A program made the translations under genes and the position numbers. Of a stretch of 59,982 nucleotides of DNA, positions 35,866 to 43,659 are shown piece by piece; within the stretch, counting starts at the first letter, position 1, and the number at the start of each line of letters is the position of its first letter. The DNA lies in NCBI GenBank assembly GCA_029260715.1, contig JAJDCS010000008.1, forward strand, positions 1-59,982. The letters run 5' to 3'. The stretch is from Phycisphaeraceae bacterium. GTDB lineage: Bacteria > Planctomycetota > Phycisphaerae > Phycisphaerales > Phycisphaeraceae. Under the pieces are notes generated by a model. It was not told the origin of the DNA. It ran no database searches and was given only the letters and a program-made list of their open reading frames with translations.

Positions 35866-36150
35866 GCCGCGTCGGCTAGATTTTTTAAATAGCCGCCGCA
35901 ATAGCCGTAAGTGCCTTTAGCAATATAGATAAGCTATATGTTCTGTACTGGCCCCCGGGTGCGGAAAGGGTATTTTTTTGCCCAAGTAGGTGTTTTCACT
36001 AGCCACAGCGGGTCTATCCGGGATAATATATGTATTGAGTAGTCGTCTCCGTTTCGCAGCCACCACGCCGCAGACGAATCGCCTACTTCTAGCCGGCTTC
36101 GGGGGAGATGATTTTTTTGATTGATTTGAGGCGATCCGTGTCTACCTGTT
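35866..36150. other. Intergenic region between thyX and the PEP-CTERM protein gene
   Basis: 285 nt, AT-richer than the flanks. No convincing gene, riboswitch or terminator is seen. A T-run (36111-36118) follows a GC-rich stretch but without a clear stem. Confidence 0.5.
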
Positions 36151-38337
36151 ATGAGGGGATTGTTTGTGTTCATACCCACCGCATCTAAGCACAGCGAACC
36201 GTCCGCAAGACTTTTTACGAATCGTGTGATCCGGGTTGTCGCCGGCGTGGCGTGCCTGTGTACGGTCGGCTTCGCCTCGCCCACCTGGGCGGCCACACAG
36301 CAGGCCAACTGGACCGGCGGGACCGGCTTCTGGAACACCCCGGGCAACTGGAGCGGCGCGGTGGTGCCCGACAACGGCGCGGACACCTACAACGTCTTCA
36401 TCGACAACGGCGATTTAGGCACCGCCTCTATCGTTGAACTGGACGCCGACATCACCATCGACAGTCTCACCATCGACCAGGGCGACCGGCTGACCATCGT
36501 CAACGACATTTCGAACAACTTCGCGCTCACGATCCTGCAAGACCCAAGCCGCGCCCTGAGCGGGGCGATCGTGAACAACGGCACGCTGGAGATGCTGGTC
36601 GAACGGACCATGATCAGCAACCCCGAGTTTACGGGGCCTAAGCTGATCGCGCAGGGCAACGTGACGCTTTCGGGTTCCGGGTCGCTGTTGATGCACGGCC
36701 AGAGTTCCGGCCGGCTCTTTTTGAGGAACAACACCACCTTCACCAACGCGGCCGGGCACACGATACGGGGCGTCGGCGGCGTCGGGAATTTCTCAGAGGG
36801 CACGATGGTCGGGTTTGTCAACGACGGCACCGTGATCGCGCAGATCGATCAGGTCACGGTGAACACCGTGGACGACGAGGAAGAATTAAAATTAGTCCCC
36901 CTGGCGTTCGAGTCGCTGGCGCTTGGCCTAACGAACAACGGCATGATGATGGCCGACGCGGGCGGGGGGGTGCTGGTTTTCGAGGGCGGGCAGGTTTTCA
37001 ACAACGGCATTATCCAAGCGCTCGACGGCGGCTCGGTTGAGCTATGGGAGACGACCGAGATTTATGGTGGCACGCTCGCCAGCACCGGCAGCGGGCTGAT
37101 CTTGATCGACACCTCCGAGGCGCCCTTTACATCGGTGGCCCTGTCAGGCGTCACCATCGCCGCGGGCACCACCGTTGAACACGCCAGCTCCGCCAGAGAC
37201 CACACCGCGGCGATCGACGGCTCGGTGACAAACAACGGGTTGTGGCGGCTTAAGTCGGCCAGCCTATTGAACGAACACACCATCACTTTCAAAAATGCGG
37301 CCACCCTTTCCGGCACCGGCACCATACGGATGACGGAATTTACCGACGGCAATTCGATCTTCGCCGACGACTCCGTGATGACCCAATCCGCCGGCCACAC
37401 GATCAGCGGCACCGGGCACCTGCTCAACGGCACAGGCGGGATGATCAACCAAGGCACGGTCCTGGCTGACCTCGCCGGGGGGATGACCATCCGACCCGGC
37501 ACCCAGGGTTTTATCAACGACAACGGCGGCACGCTCCAAGCCTCCGGCGATGGCAGCCTCATCATCCAAGAAGGAGACCTCACGAACGCCAGCGGGGGGA
37601 GCGTCGTCATCGATTCAGACACGCTGCTGCTGCTGACCGGGGGTTCCGTTTTCACCAACAACGACGGCGGCACAGTTTCTGGCAGCGGCATCATCAACGC
37701 CACCAACGGGGCGTTTATCAACAACGGGACCGTGAGCCCCGGCGCTTCGCCCGGCGTTCTTAGCGTCACCGGCTCATACACGCAGGGCGGCACGGGCAGG
37801 CTGCAAATCGAAATCGAAGCGGCGGACTTTGACCGACTGGCCGTCACCGCGGGCGTCTCCCTGGACGGCACGCTGGAGGTGATGTTAGACCCCGGATTCA
37901 CCCCGCAATACAACGACACTTTCCGCGTTCTCTCCGCCGCCACGCGCACGGGCCGGTTCGCACAGTACACCGGCCTTAACGTCAACAGCGACATGACCCT
38001 CGCCCCGGTCTACGACCACAATAGCCTCGTGGGCCTGTCACTCGTCGCGGCCATCCCCGGCGACGCCAACCTCGACGGCATCGTCAACGGCTTAGACCTG
38101 CTGGCCTGGCAGTCCAACCTCTTCTCGGGCAACCAGTGGACACACGGCGATTTCAACCACGACGGGTTGGTCAACGGCCAAGACCTGCTGGTCTGGCAAT
38201 CGCATCTGTTTAACAGCATCCCCCAACCGGGCCCCGGCGCCAGCCCGCCGCCCGCATCGACCGTTCCAGAACCCAGCACAATGGCGATCTTCGGCCTGGG
38301 GCTGGCGCTGTCGTGGCGACGCGGCACCCGCCGCTAA
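36151..38337 (+). CDS. Secreted beta-helix-like protein with dockerin pair and PEP-CTERM tail
   Basis: 728 residues. A signal peptide (cleavage near FASPTWAA, residue ~48) leads to WTGGTGFWNTPGNWSG, the start of many autotransporter-like passenger proteins. About 500 residues rich in Asn, Gly, Thr and Ser follow with repeated NNGT/GSG turns, as in parallel beta-helices. Near residue 632 come two dockerin-like calcium repeats (GDANLDGIVNGLDLLAWQSN and GDFNHDGLVNGQDLLVWQSH). The C-terminus is VPEPSTMAIFGLGLAL followed by an arginine-rich end, a PEP-CTERM sorting signal processed by exosortase. Expected at the cell surface or in extracellular matrix. Confidence 0.9.
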   Translation: MRGLFVFIPTASKHSEPSARLFTNRVIRVVAGVACLCTVGFASPTWAATQQANWTGGTGFWNTPGNWSGAVVPDNGADTYNVFIDNGDLGTASIVELDADITIDSLTIDQGDRLTIVNDISNNFALTILQDPSRALSGAIVNNGTLEMLVERTMISNPEFTGPKLIAQGNVTLSGSGSLLMHGQSSGRLFLRNNTTFTNAAGHTIRGVGGVGNFSEGTMVGFVNDGTVIAQIDQVTVNTVDDEEELKLVPLAFESLALGLTNNGMMMADAGGGVLVFEGGQVFNNGIIQALDGGSVELWETTEIYGGTLASTGSGLILIDTSEAPFTSVALSGVTIAAGTTVEHASSARDHTAAIDGSVTNNGLWRLKSASLLNEHTITFKNAATLSGTGTIRMTEFTDGNSIFADDSVMTQSAGHTISGTGHLLNGTGGMINQGTVLADLAGGMTIRPGTQGFINDNGGTLQASGDGSLIIQEGDLTNASGGSVVIDSDTLLLLTGGSVFTNNDGGTVSGSGIINATNGAFINNGTVSPGASPGVLSVTGSYTQGGTGRLQIEIEAADFDRLAVTAGVSLDGTLEVMLDPGFTPQYNDTFRVLSAATRTGRFAQYTGLNVNSDMTLAPVYDHNSLVGLSLVAAIPGDANLDGIVNGLDLLAWQSNLFSGNQWTHGDFNHDGLVNGQDLLVWQSHLFNSIPQPGPGASPPPASTVPEPSTMAIFGLGLALSWRRGTRR

Positions 38338-38486
38338 GTAGCGCATCCGACTCAACTGATACGAACCGCAACACTAACCGTGAGTTGGCTCACGGCGATG
38401 TGTTTGTTTACAATGAAAAAAACCGTGGGCCGGCAAGCGATTCTTGCCGATAGTATCTATAGCAACCCCTCAACAAGGGCCGTCAC

Positions 38487-39032
38487 ATGAGCTGGATTGA
38501 AAACCGCTTCGAAGAAGGCCTGATCATCACGCAGCTTGATTGGGTGATCAACTGGGCGCGCAAGAGCAGCCTGTGGCCGATGACGTTCGGCTTGGCGTGC
38601 TGCGCGATTGAGATGATGGCCTTTGGCGCTTCCCGGTTCGACGTCGACCGCTTCGGCGCCGGCGCCTTCCGCGCCACACCGCGGCAGAGCGACCTGATGA
38701 TCGTCGCCGGAACCGTCACCTACAAAATGGCCTCGCGCGTGCGACGGCTCTACAACCAGATGCCCGACCCGAAATACGTCATCGCCATGGGCGCCTGCAC
38801 CGTCGGCGGCGGCCCATACTTCAAATACGGCTACCACGTGGTCAAAGGCGTCGACCTGGTCGTCCCGGTGGACGTGTACGTCCCCGGCTGCCCGCCACGC
38901 CCCGAGGCGCTGATCGAAGGCTTGATGCGCCTCCAAGACAAGATTACTAGCCAAACCATCGCCCTACCCAAGGGCTCCAAGCGCGCGGCTAAAGCTTATG
39001 ACCTGCCCCTGCCGGCGCCGACGGCGGTGTGA
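38487..39032 (+). CDS. nuoB: NADH-quinone oxidoreductase subunit B
   Basis: A 181-residue subunit of complex I that carries iron-sulfur cluster N2. The tandem cysteines [11 protein letters not shown], a third Cys in [12 protein letters not shown] and the fourth in [11 protein letters not shown] are intact. The N-terminal helix region is short, as usual. It stands alone here, away from nuoA (34476-34874, opposite strand), and the next gene unit has its own promoter and riboswitch. Confidence 0.96.
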   Translation: MSWIENRFEEGLIITQLDWVINWARKSSLWPMTFGLACCAIEMMAFGASRFDVDRFGAGAFRATPRQSDLMIVAGTVTYKMASRVRRLYNQMPDPKYVIAMGACTVGGGPYFKYGYHVVKGVDLVVPVDVYVPGCPPRPEALIEGLMRLQDKITSQTIALPKGSKRAAKAYDLPLPAPTAV

Positions 39033-39152
39033 ATGTTCAGGGTTGTGCAGCCTAACCGGGGCCGTATTGACCGGTCAGCAACCGTTTTTCTACTTTCTAT
39101 TGACGCCGCCCATCGGGCAAGCTAGAGTTACTCTAACAATTTGGTTACGCGA
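39033..39152. other. Promoter region of the riboswitch-controlled sulfur operon
   Basis: Contains the end of the nuoB transcript region and the promoter at 39100-39128. A short palindrome AGAGTTACTCT (39124-39134) overlaps the start of the transcript. Confidence 0.55.
39100..39128 (+). promoter_or_regulatory. Sigma-70-type promoter of the SAM-riboswitch operon
   Basis: TTGACG (39100-39105) and TAGAGT (39123-39128) are separated by 17 nt, placing the transcript start about 20 nt before the riboswitch P1 helix. Confidence 0.65.
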
Positions 39153-39334
39153 CTTATCCAGAGTGGCTGAGGGTAGGGCCCTACGACGCCACCGCAACCG
39201 CCTCCGCAAGGGGGAAATGGTGCGAAGTCCCGCCTCCGTTGACCGATACGAACCGCGGCTTAACGCCTCGGTCCCTGGAATCTTCCGGGGGGTCACGGTA
39301 GGGCAGATAGGAAGCGGCTGAACTCCCCCCGGAA
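39153..39334 (+). promoter_or_regulatory. SAM-I type riboswitch with alternative pairing element
   Basis: The aptamer core matches the S-box consensus: CTTATC closing with GATAGG (39306-39311) as P1, AGAGTGGCTGAGGGTAGGGC, the GCAACC segment at 39194-39199, and GGTGCGAAGTCC at 39219-39230. A long extra arm lies between P3 and the P1 3' strand. TTCCGGGGGG (39283-39292) in that arm can pair with CCCCCCGGAA (39325-39334) downstream, competing with an internal CCCTGGA/TCCGGGG hairpin. This is a plausible switching device. It controls the threonine-synthase-like gene 105 nt downstream. Confidence 0.87.
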
Positions 39335-39438
39335 TCTAAGCCTCTTCTTGCTGACGAAGCGCCCCCGGATTTTGTCGTGTATACGGCACTGGTGCCCGTT
39401 GATGGCGTCGCGCCGGAACAGGCTTGGAGACCAGCCTC

Positions 39439-40710
39439 ATGAGCTTTATCAAATCCTTACGCTGCAAAGAGTGCGGAGCCCAATACCCCGTTGAGCCGCG
39501 CACCGTCTGCGACAACGATTTTGGGCCGGTGGAGGTCGAGTTCGACTACGAAGCGATGCGCGGCAAGGTGACGCGCCAGTCGATCGAGTCTGGTCCACGC
39601 TCGCTGTGGCGGTACCGCGACCTGCTGCCGATTGATGGCGAACCCCGCGCCGGGCTGCGGTCGGGGTTCACGCCGCTGATCAAAGCCGACCGTTTGGCCC
39701 GCGAGTTGGGCGTCAAAGAACTCTACATCAAAGACGACAGCGCCAACTACCCTACGTTTTCTTACAAAGACCGCGTGGTGGCTGTGGCGCTGACCAAGGC
39801 CATCGAGTTCAACTTTGACACGGTGGGCTGCGCGTCCACGGGCAATTTGGCCCACAGCGTGGCCGCGCACGCGGCGGCGGCGGGCATCCGTGCGTTTGTG
39901 ATGATCCCCCACGACTTGGAAGAGGGCAAGATCATCGGGTCGCTGGTGTTCGGCCCGCGCATGGTCAAAATCCGCGGCAACTACGACGACGTCAACCGCC
40001 TGTGCAGCCAGATCGCGGACAAATACAACTGGGCGATCGTGAACGTGAACCTGCGCCCGTTCTACACCGAGGGCGCCAAGACGCACGGGTTCGAAATCGC
40101 CGAGCAGCTTGGCTGGCAACTGCCCCAGCACACGGTTGTGCCCGTGGCCGGCGGGACGCTGTTGCCCAAGGTCTACAAAGCCTACCGCGAATTCATCACG
40201 CTGGGCCTGGTCGAGGACAACAAACCCCGCTTTTACGCCGCCCAGGCTGCCGGGTGTAACCCCGTGTCACAGGCTATCGAGCAGGGCACTAACCTGTTCA
40301 AACCCCAGAAGCCCAACACCATCGCCAAGAGCATCGCCATCGGCAACCCAGCCGACGGGTACTACGTGATCAATCTTGTGAACGAGTCGCAGGGCTACAG
40401 CGCGTCCGCCCAGGATCAAGAAATCCTTGACGCGGTGAAGCTGCTCGCCCAGACCGAGGGCATCTTCACCGAGCCAGCCGGCGGCACGACCCTGGCCTGC
40501 GCCATCAAGCTCATCGAGTCGGGGCGCATCCCGCGCGACGAGTCCATCTGCGTGTGTATCACCGGCAACGGGCTCAAGACCGTCGAGGTCATGCAGGGGC
40601 AGTTCGCCAAAGCGCCCGTGATCAACGCCAAGATGACCGAGTTCGACCAGATCGTCGAGCAGATCGCAGAAACACCGCCCCAAACCACACAGCCGCCCGT
40701 CAAGGCGTAA
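39439..40710 (+). CDS. thrC: Threonine-synthase-like PLP enzyme under SAM riboswitch control
   Basis: A 423-residue fold-type II PLP enzyme. The Schiff-base lysine is K110 in FSYKDRVV, the phosphate/substrate loop is CASTGNLAHSVAAHAA, and the glycine-rich PLP phosphate loop is AGGTLLPKV. By sequence it is called threonine synthase, which uses O-phosphohomoserine. The N-terminus resembles a zinc ribbon (C9, C12, C24), but the expected fourth cysteine is Asp27, so the ribbon is incomplete. The start ATG follows TTGGAG by 9 nt. Regulation by SAM and the downstream MoaD, NIL and MoeB genes argue that the true product is homocysteine, from O-phosphohomoserine and carrier-bound sulfur. That is inference; ordinary threonine synthesis is the alternative. 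Confidence 0.85.
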   Translation: MSFIKSLRCKECGAQYPVEPRTVCDNDFGPVEVEFDYEAMRGKVTRQSIESGPRSLWRYRDLLPIDGEPRAGLRSGFTPLIKADRLARELGVKELYIKDDSANYPTFSYKDRVVAVALTKAIEFNFDTVGCASTGNLAHSVAAHAAAAGIRAFVMIPHDLEEGKIIGSLVFGPRMVKIRGNYDDVNRLCSQIADKYNWAIVNVNLRPFYTEGAKTHGFEIAEQLGWQLPQHTVVPVAGGTLLPKVYKAYREFITLGLVEDNKPRFYAAQAAGCNPVSQAIEQGTNLFKPQKPNTIAKSIAIGNPADGYYVINLVNESQGYSASAQDQEILDAVKLLAQTEGIFTEPAGGTTLACAIKLIESGRIPRDESICVCITGNGLKTVEVMQGQFAKAPVINAKMTEFDQIVEQIAETPPQTTQPPVKA

Positions 40711-40745
40711 AATAACCAGAGAAACCCTCGCAAGGAGGACGAACC

Positions 40746-41033
40746 ATGGCAGATAACATCACCGTATTAATCCCCACCGCGCTGCGTCCGCAGGTGGACA
40801 ACCAAGACACCGTCAGCGTGGCCGGCGGGTCGGTGCGCGACGTGCTGGGCTCGCTGGCGGGCAAGTACCCCGACCTGGGCAAGCGCCTGTTTACCGCCAA
40901 CGGCGAGCAGGAAATAAATCGTTTCATCAACGTGTACGTAAACGACGAGGACATCCGCTTCCTCGAAAACCTCGACACCGCAGTGAAGCCGGGCGACGAG
41001 TTATCGATCGTTCCGGCGATCGCGGGGGGGTAA
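40746..41033 (+). CDS. MoaD/ThiS-like sulfur-carrier protein
   Basis: A 95-residue beta-grasp protein. It starts TVLIPTALRPQVDNQDTVSV and ends PAIAGG, exposing the C-terminal Gly-Gly needed for adenylation and thiocarboxylate formation. The RFLENLDTAVKPGDELSIVP segment is typical of the family. A strong ribosome site (AAGGAGG) lies 7 nt before the ATG. Because it already ends in GG, it needs no protease to unmask the tail, unlike HcyS. It lies 35 nt after the threonine-synthase-like gene and two genes before a MoeB-like E1, so it probably supplies sulfur to the PLP enzyme. Molybdopterin synthesis is less likely: no other moa or moe gene is nearby. Confidence 0.9.
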   Translation: MADNITVLIPTALRPQVDNQDTVSVAGGSVRDVLGSLAGKYPDLGKRLFTANGEQEINRFINVYVNDEDIRFLENLDTAVKPGDELSIVPAIAGG

Positions 41034-41067
41034 AAAGGCCAGGCTCCTCGAAAGCCTCCACCATTTG

Positions 41068-41093
41068 GACCGCTCCCTGACGGTCGCGGCTCG
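41068..41093 (-). repeat. Dispersed 26-bp repeat, copy 2
   Basis: Reverse-oriented copy with ACGGTCGCGGCTCG core, located in the 115-nt gap between the MoaD-like and NIL genes. Confidence 0.8.
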
Positions 41094-41114
41094 TAGTGGG
41101 GCTTTTAAGACTCT

Positions 41115-41141
41115 GGACTACGGACTATAGGACTTTGGACT
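41115..41141 (+). repeat. Four GGACT repeats before the NIL gene
   Basis: GGACT occurs at 41115, 41122, 41130 and 41137, that is every 7-8 nt, ending 8 nt before the NIL start codon. It is a short tandem array of unknown role. Confidence 0.7.
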
Positions 41142-41148
41142 TTTTAAA

Positions 41149-41406
41149 ATGACCGCAAAATACAAATGCAAATGCTGGCTCACGTTCGAGGGCGGCCGCC
41201 AGAACGAGCCGTGCCTGTGGAAGACCACCACCAAGTTCCCCGACGTGTCGTTCGACATCCGCCAAGCCAGCGTCCAGCAGGACATCGGCGTGATGGCGGT
41301 GTTGTTCTCCGGCGAACAGGACCGCGTTGAAGGCGCGTTGGCATACCTGCGCGAGCAAGGCGTAAAAGTTGACCCCGTCGAGGGCGGAGACCTGGTGACC
41401 GGATGA
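41149..41406 (+). CDS. NIL-domain protein
   Basis: An 85-residue protein that is essentially one NIL domain: a ferredoxin-like alpha/beta fold with KYKCKCWLTFEGGRQNEPCL at the N-terminus and ALAYLREQGVKVDPVEGG at the end. NIL domains occur at the C-terminus of MetN methionine-importer ATPases, where they bind methionine, and in NIL-ferredoxin proteins that take part in homocysteine synthesis in anaerobes. The stop overlaps the MoeB-like start by ATGA. Either a methionine sensor or a sulfur-transfer helper for the operon is possible. Confidence 0.85.
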   Translation: MTAKYKCKCWLTFEGGRQNEPCLWKTTTKFPDVSFDIRQASVQQDIGVMAVLFSGEQDRVEGALAYLREQGVKVDPVEGGDLVTG

Positions 41407-42497
41407 GCCAAGACCTTTCACGTTACCACCGCCAGATGTTGATCCCCGGCTTCGGCGAAGAGGGGCAGCGCAAGCTGCTGGGCTCAAAGGTGCTAGTCTT
41501 GGGCTGCGGGGCTTTAGGCACGGTCATCGCCAATCTTTTAGCGCGCGCCGGCGTGGGGCATTTGGTCGTCGTCGACCGCGATTTCATCGAGCTGACCAAC
41601 CTGCAGCGCCAGGTGCTGTTCGACGAGCAGGACGTGACCGACGCCATCCCCAAAGCCGAGGCCGCACGCCGCAAGATCGCCAAAATCAACTCGCAGGTGA
41701 AAGTCACCGCCGTCATCGACGACGTGAACCACACAAACATCGAGAAGCTCGCCGAGGGCTGCGACGCCATCGTGGACGGCGTGGACAATTTCGAGACGCG
41801 GTTTTTGGCCAACGACTGCGCGGTCAAGCACGGCCTGCCCTATATCTACGGCGGCGCGGTCGGCACGGTGGGCATGACGTATGCGATCCTGCCCCACACC
41901 GAACGCGGTGATTCGCCCTGGGAGCAAGCCGGCGCCGCCACGCCCTGCCTGCGGTGCATCTTCGAGCAAGCCCCGCCCCCGGGCATGAACCCCACCTGCG
42001 AGACCGCGGGCGTGCTGTCGCCAGCCGTGTCGATCATCTCCAGCTACGAGGTAAACGAAACGCTCAAGGTGCTCACGGGCAACTGGTCAGCCGTGTGCCC
42101 CACGATGCTGAGCATCGATATCTGGGCCAACACGGTCAAGCAGTTCAAGGTGAAGCGCGCGTACGACGTGGGCGAGTGCGCCTGCTGCAAAAAGCGCAAC
42201 TTCGAGCACCTGGCCGGCCTGCTGTCCAGCGCCACCACCACGCTGTGTGGACGCAACGCCGTGCAGCTTAGCCAACCCAAAGACGCCGCCGCGCCCAAGC
42301 TGGATTTTGAAGAGTTGGCCCAGCGCCTCCGCGCCCACGGCCCCGTCACCGCCAGCAAATTCATGCTCCGGGCCGACATCAAAGACAACGGCGCCGAGTA
42401 CGAACTGACGCTCTTCACCGACGGCCGTGCCATCGTCAAAGGCACCAAGGAACCCAACACCGCCAAGAGCATCTACGCCAAATATGTCGGCGCGTAA
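41403..42497 (+). CDS. MoeB/ThiF/HesA-type activating enzyme with extra C-terminal domain
   Basis: A 364-residue E1-like adenylyltransferase. The ATP site is VLVLGCGALGTVIANLLARAG (residues 30-50, two pieces), followed by DRDFIELTNLQRQVLF. Zinc ligands are C182/C185 (CLRC) and C259/C262 (CACC). C199 in TCETAGVLSP matches the crossover-loop cysteine that accepts sulfur in ThiF/MoeB. Residues about 300-364 form a small extra domain (LRAHGPVTASKFMLRADI, FTDGRAIVKG) ending in YAKYVGA, instead of the rhodanese domain of MOCS3-type enzymes. It should adenylate the GG tail of the adjacent carrier. Confidence 0.92.
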   Translation: MSQDLSRYHRQMLIPGFGEEGQRKLLGSKVLVLGCGALGTVIANLLARAGVGHLVVVDRDFIELTNLQRQVLFDEQDVTDAIPKAEAARRKIAKINSQVKVTAVIDDVNHTNIEKLAEGCDAIVDGVDNFETRFLANDCAVKHGLPYIYGGAVGTVGMTYAILPHTERGDSPWEQAGAATPCLRCIFEQAPPPGMNPTCETAGVLSPAVSIISSYEVNETLKVLTGNWSAVCPTMLSIDIWANTVKQFKVKRAYDVGECACCKKRNFEHLAGLLSSATTTLCGRNAVQLSQPKDAAAPKLDFEELAQRLRAHGPVTASKFMLRADIKDNGAEYELTLFTDGRAIVKGTKEPNTAKSIYAKYVGA

Positions 42498-42533
42498 CGC
42501 GACGTTATTAACACCGCATCAGGGGACTGGATC

Positions 42534-43025
42534 ATGAAAAACCTTGTGCTAGAAGGATTCGCGTTCAACCTCAATTACGCCAAGCTGCTGGTGGGTGACG
42601 TGTCTCAAGACCAGATGTGTGACCAACCCGGCGGGTTGAAGAACCACCCGGCCTGGGCGATCGGGCACTTGACCGTGTCTTGCGACTTTACCGGCTCTAT
42701 GCTGGGGCTACAGCCGATAAACCCACAAGAATGGGGCGAGTTACTCGGCATGGACAGCCAACCCGTGGCCGACACATCCAAATACCCCGACAAACAGACA
42801 CTGGTGGATGCGTTTGAAAAAACGCACCAGGCGGTGGCCAAGGCTTACGAACAGGCCCCCGATTCGCTGCTGGCCAAACCCACGCCGCACGAAGGTTTCC
42901 GCAAGATGTTCCCGACCATCGGCCAAGCTCTGTTTTTTATGATGGGCTCACACGAATCGATCCACCTTGGCCAACTCGCCTCGTGGCGCCAGGTCAAGGG
43001 GCTGCCCCGCGCGTTCGGGGGTTAA
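42534..43025 (+). CDS. DinB-family metal-binding protein, copy 1
   Basis: A 163-residue four-helix-bundle protein. The metal-binding histidines are visible in NHPAWAIGHL and HESIHLGQL. DinB-superfamily proteins of this type are often thiol-dependent transferases or isomerases (bacillithiol or mycothiol users); they are unrelated to DNA polymerase IV. It starts 36 nt after the MoeB-like gene with a GGGGAC-type ribosome site and is followed by a paralogue. In this context a thiol or persulfide role is likely but unproven. Confidence 0.85.
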   Translation: MKNLVLEGFAFNLNYAKLLVGDVSQDQMCDQPGGLKNHPAWAIGHLTVSCDFTGSMLGLQPINPQEWGELLGMDSQPVADTSKYPDKQTLVDAFEKTHQAVAKAYEQAPDSLLAKPTPHEGFRKMFPTIGQALFFMMGSHESIHLGQLASWRQVKGLPRAFGG

Positions 43026-43069
43026 ACCGCCGTTAAATTTGTGCCGCTTACAGACGTGAATAAACACGC

Positions 43070-43567
43070 ATGGAGACTCACGTGATCTTCACCGAATCAC
43101 TGCTCTACAGTTGGGGTAAAAATGGGGACTACGCCAGCCGGCTCGTCGCCGACGTGCCCGACGATCGCATGGCCCACCAGCCCGCCGCCGCCATGAACCA
43201 CCCGGCCTGGGTGCTGTGCCACCTGAACATCTACCACCCGGTCATCGTCGCGCTGCTGCGTGGCCAGACGTTCGACGATCCCAAAGGGCACCAGTTCGGC
43301 ATGCAGTCCAAGCCGGTAGCGGACGGCTCGGTTTACCCGGCCAAGAACGAGTTGATCGGCGCGTTCACCCGCGGTCACGATGAAGTCGCCCAAGCGCTAC
43401 GCGCTGCCGACCCGAGCGCGCTGGACGCGGACATGTCACTCGAACGCTGGAAACCGGTCATGCCCAAAGTCGGCATCGCGCTGGGGTATCTGATGTTCCT
43501 GCACGAATCGATCCACCTGGGCCAGATCAGCGTGTGGCGGCGCGTCCAAGGCTTGCCCAGCGTGTGA
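43070..43567 (+). CDS. DinB-family metal-binding protein, copy 2
   Basis: A 165-residue paralogue of the preceding gene, with the same landmarks (NHPAWVLCHLNIYH, LHESIHLGQISVWRRVQGLP). The two copies probably arose by tandem duplication, but the sequences have diverged well beyond the motifs. An alternative start is the GTG at 43082. It may be co-transcribed with the cysteine desulfurase that follows. Confidence 0.85.
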   Translation: METHVIFTESLLYSWGKNGDYASRLVADVPDDRMAHQPAAAMNHPAWVLCHLNIYHPVIVALLRGQTFDDPKGHQFGMQSKPVADGSVYPAKNELIGAFTRGHDEVAQALRAADPSALDADMSLERWKPVMPKVGIALGYLMFLHESIHLGQISVWRRVQGLPSV

Positions 43568-43659
43568 ATGACAACAGCAACGCGGTCAGTATGATGCAAC
43601 CCGGATTACAAACAACGACTGAGGCCCTTGCGGAGGCGTCTCAACCCACAAGTTCGGCC

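Noticed and set aside
40746-42497. MoaD-like and MoeB-like genes as molybdenum-cofactor biosynthesis
   Set aside because: No moaA, moaC, moaE, mog or moeA lies nearby, whereas a SAM riboswitch, NIL domain and cysteine desulfurase do. The sulfur-amino-acid role fits the context better.
42534-43567. DinB genes as DNA polymerase IV or an SOS function
   Set aside because: These are DinB-superfamily four-helix metal proteins of about 165 residues, unrelated to the polymerase that shares the name.
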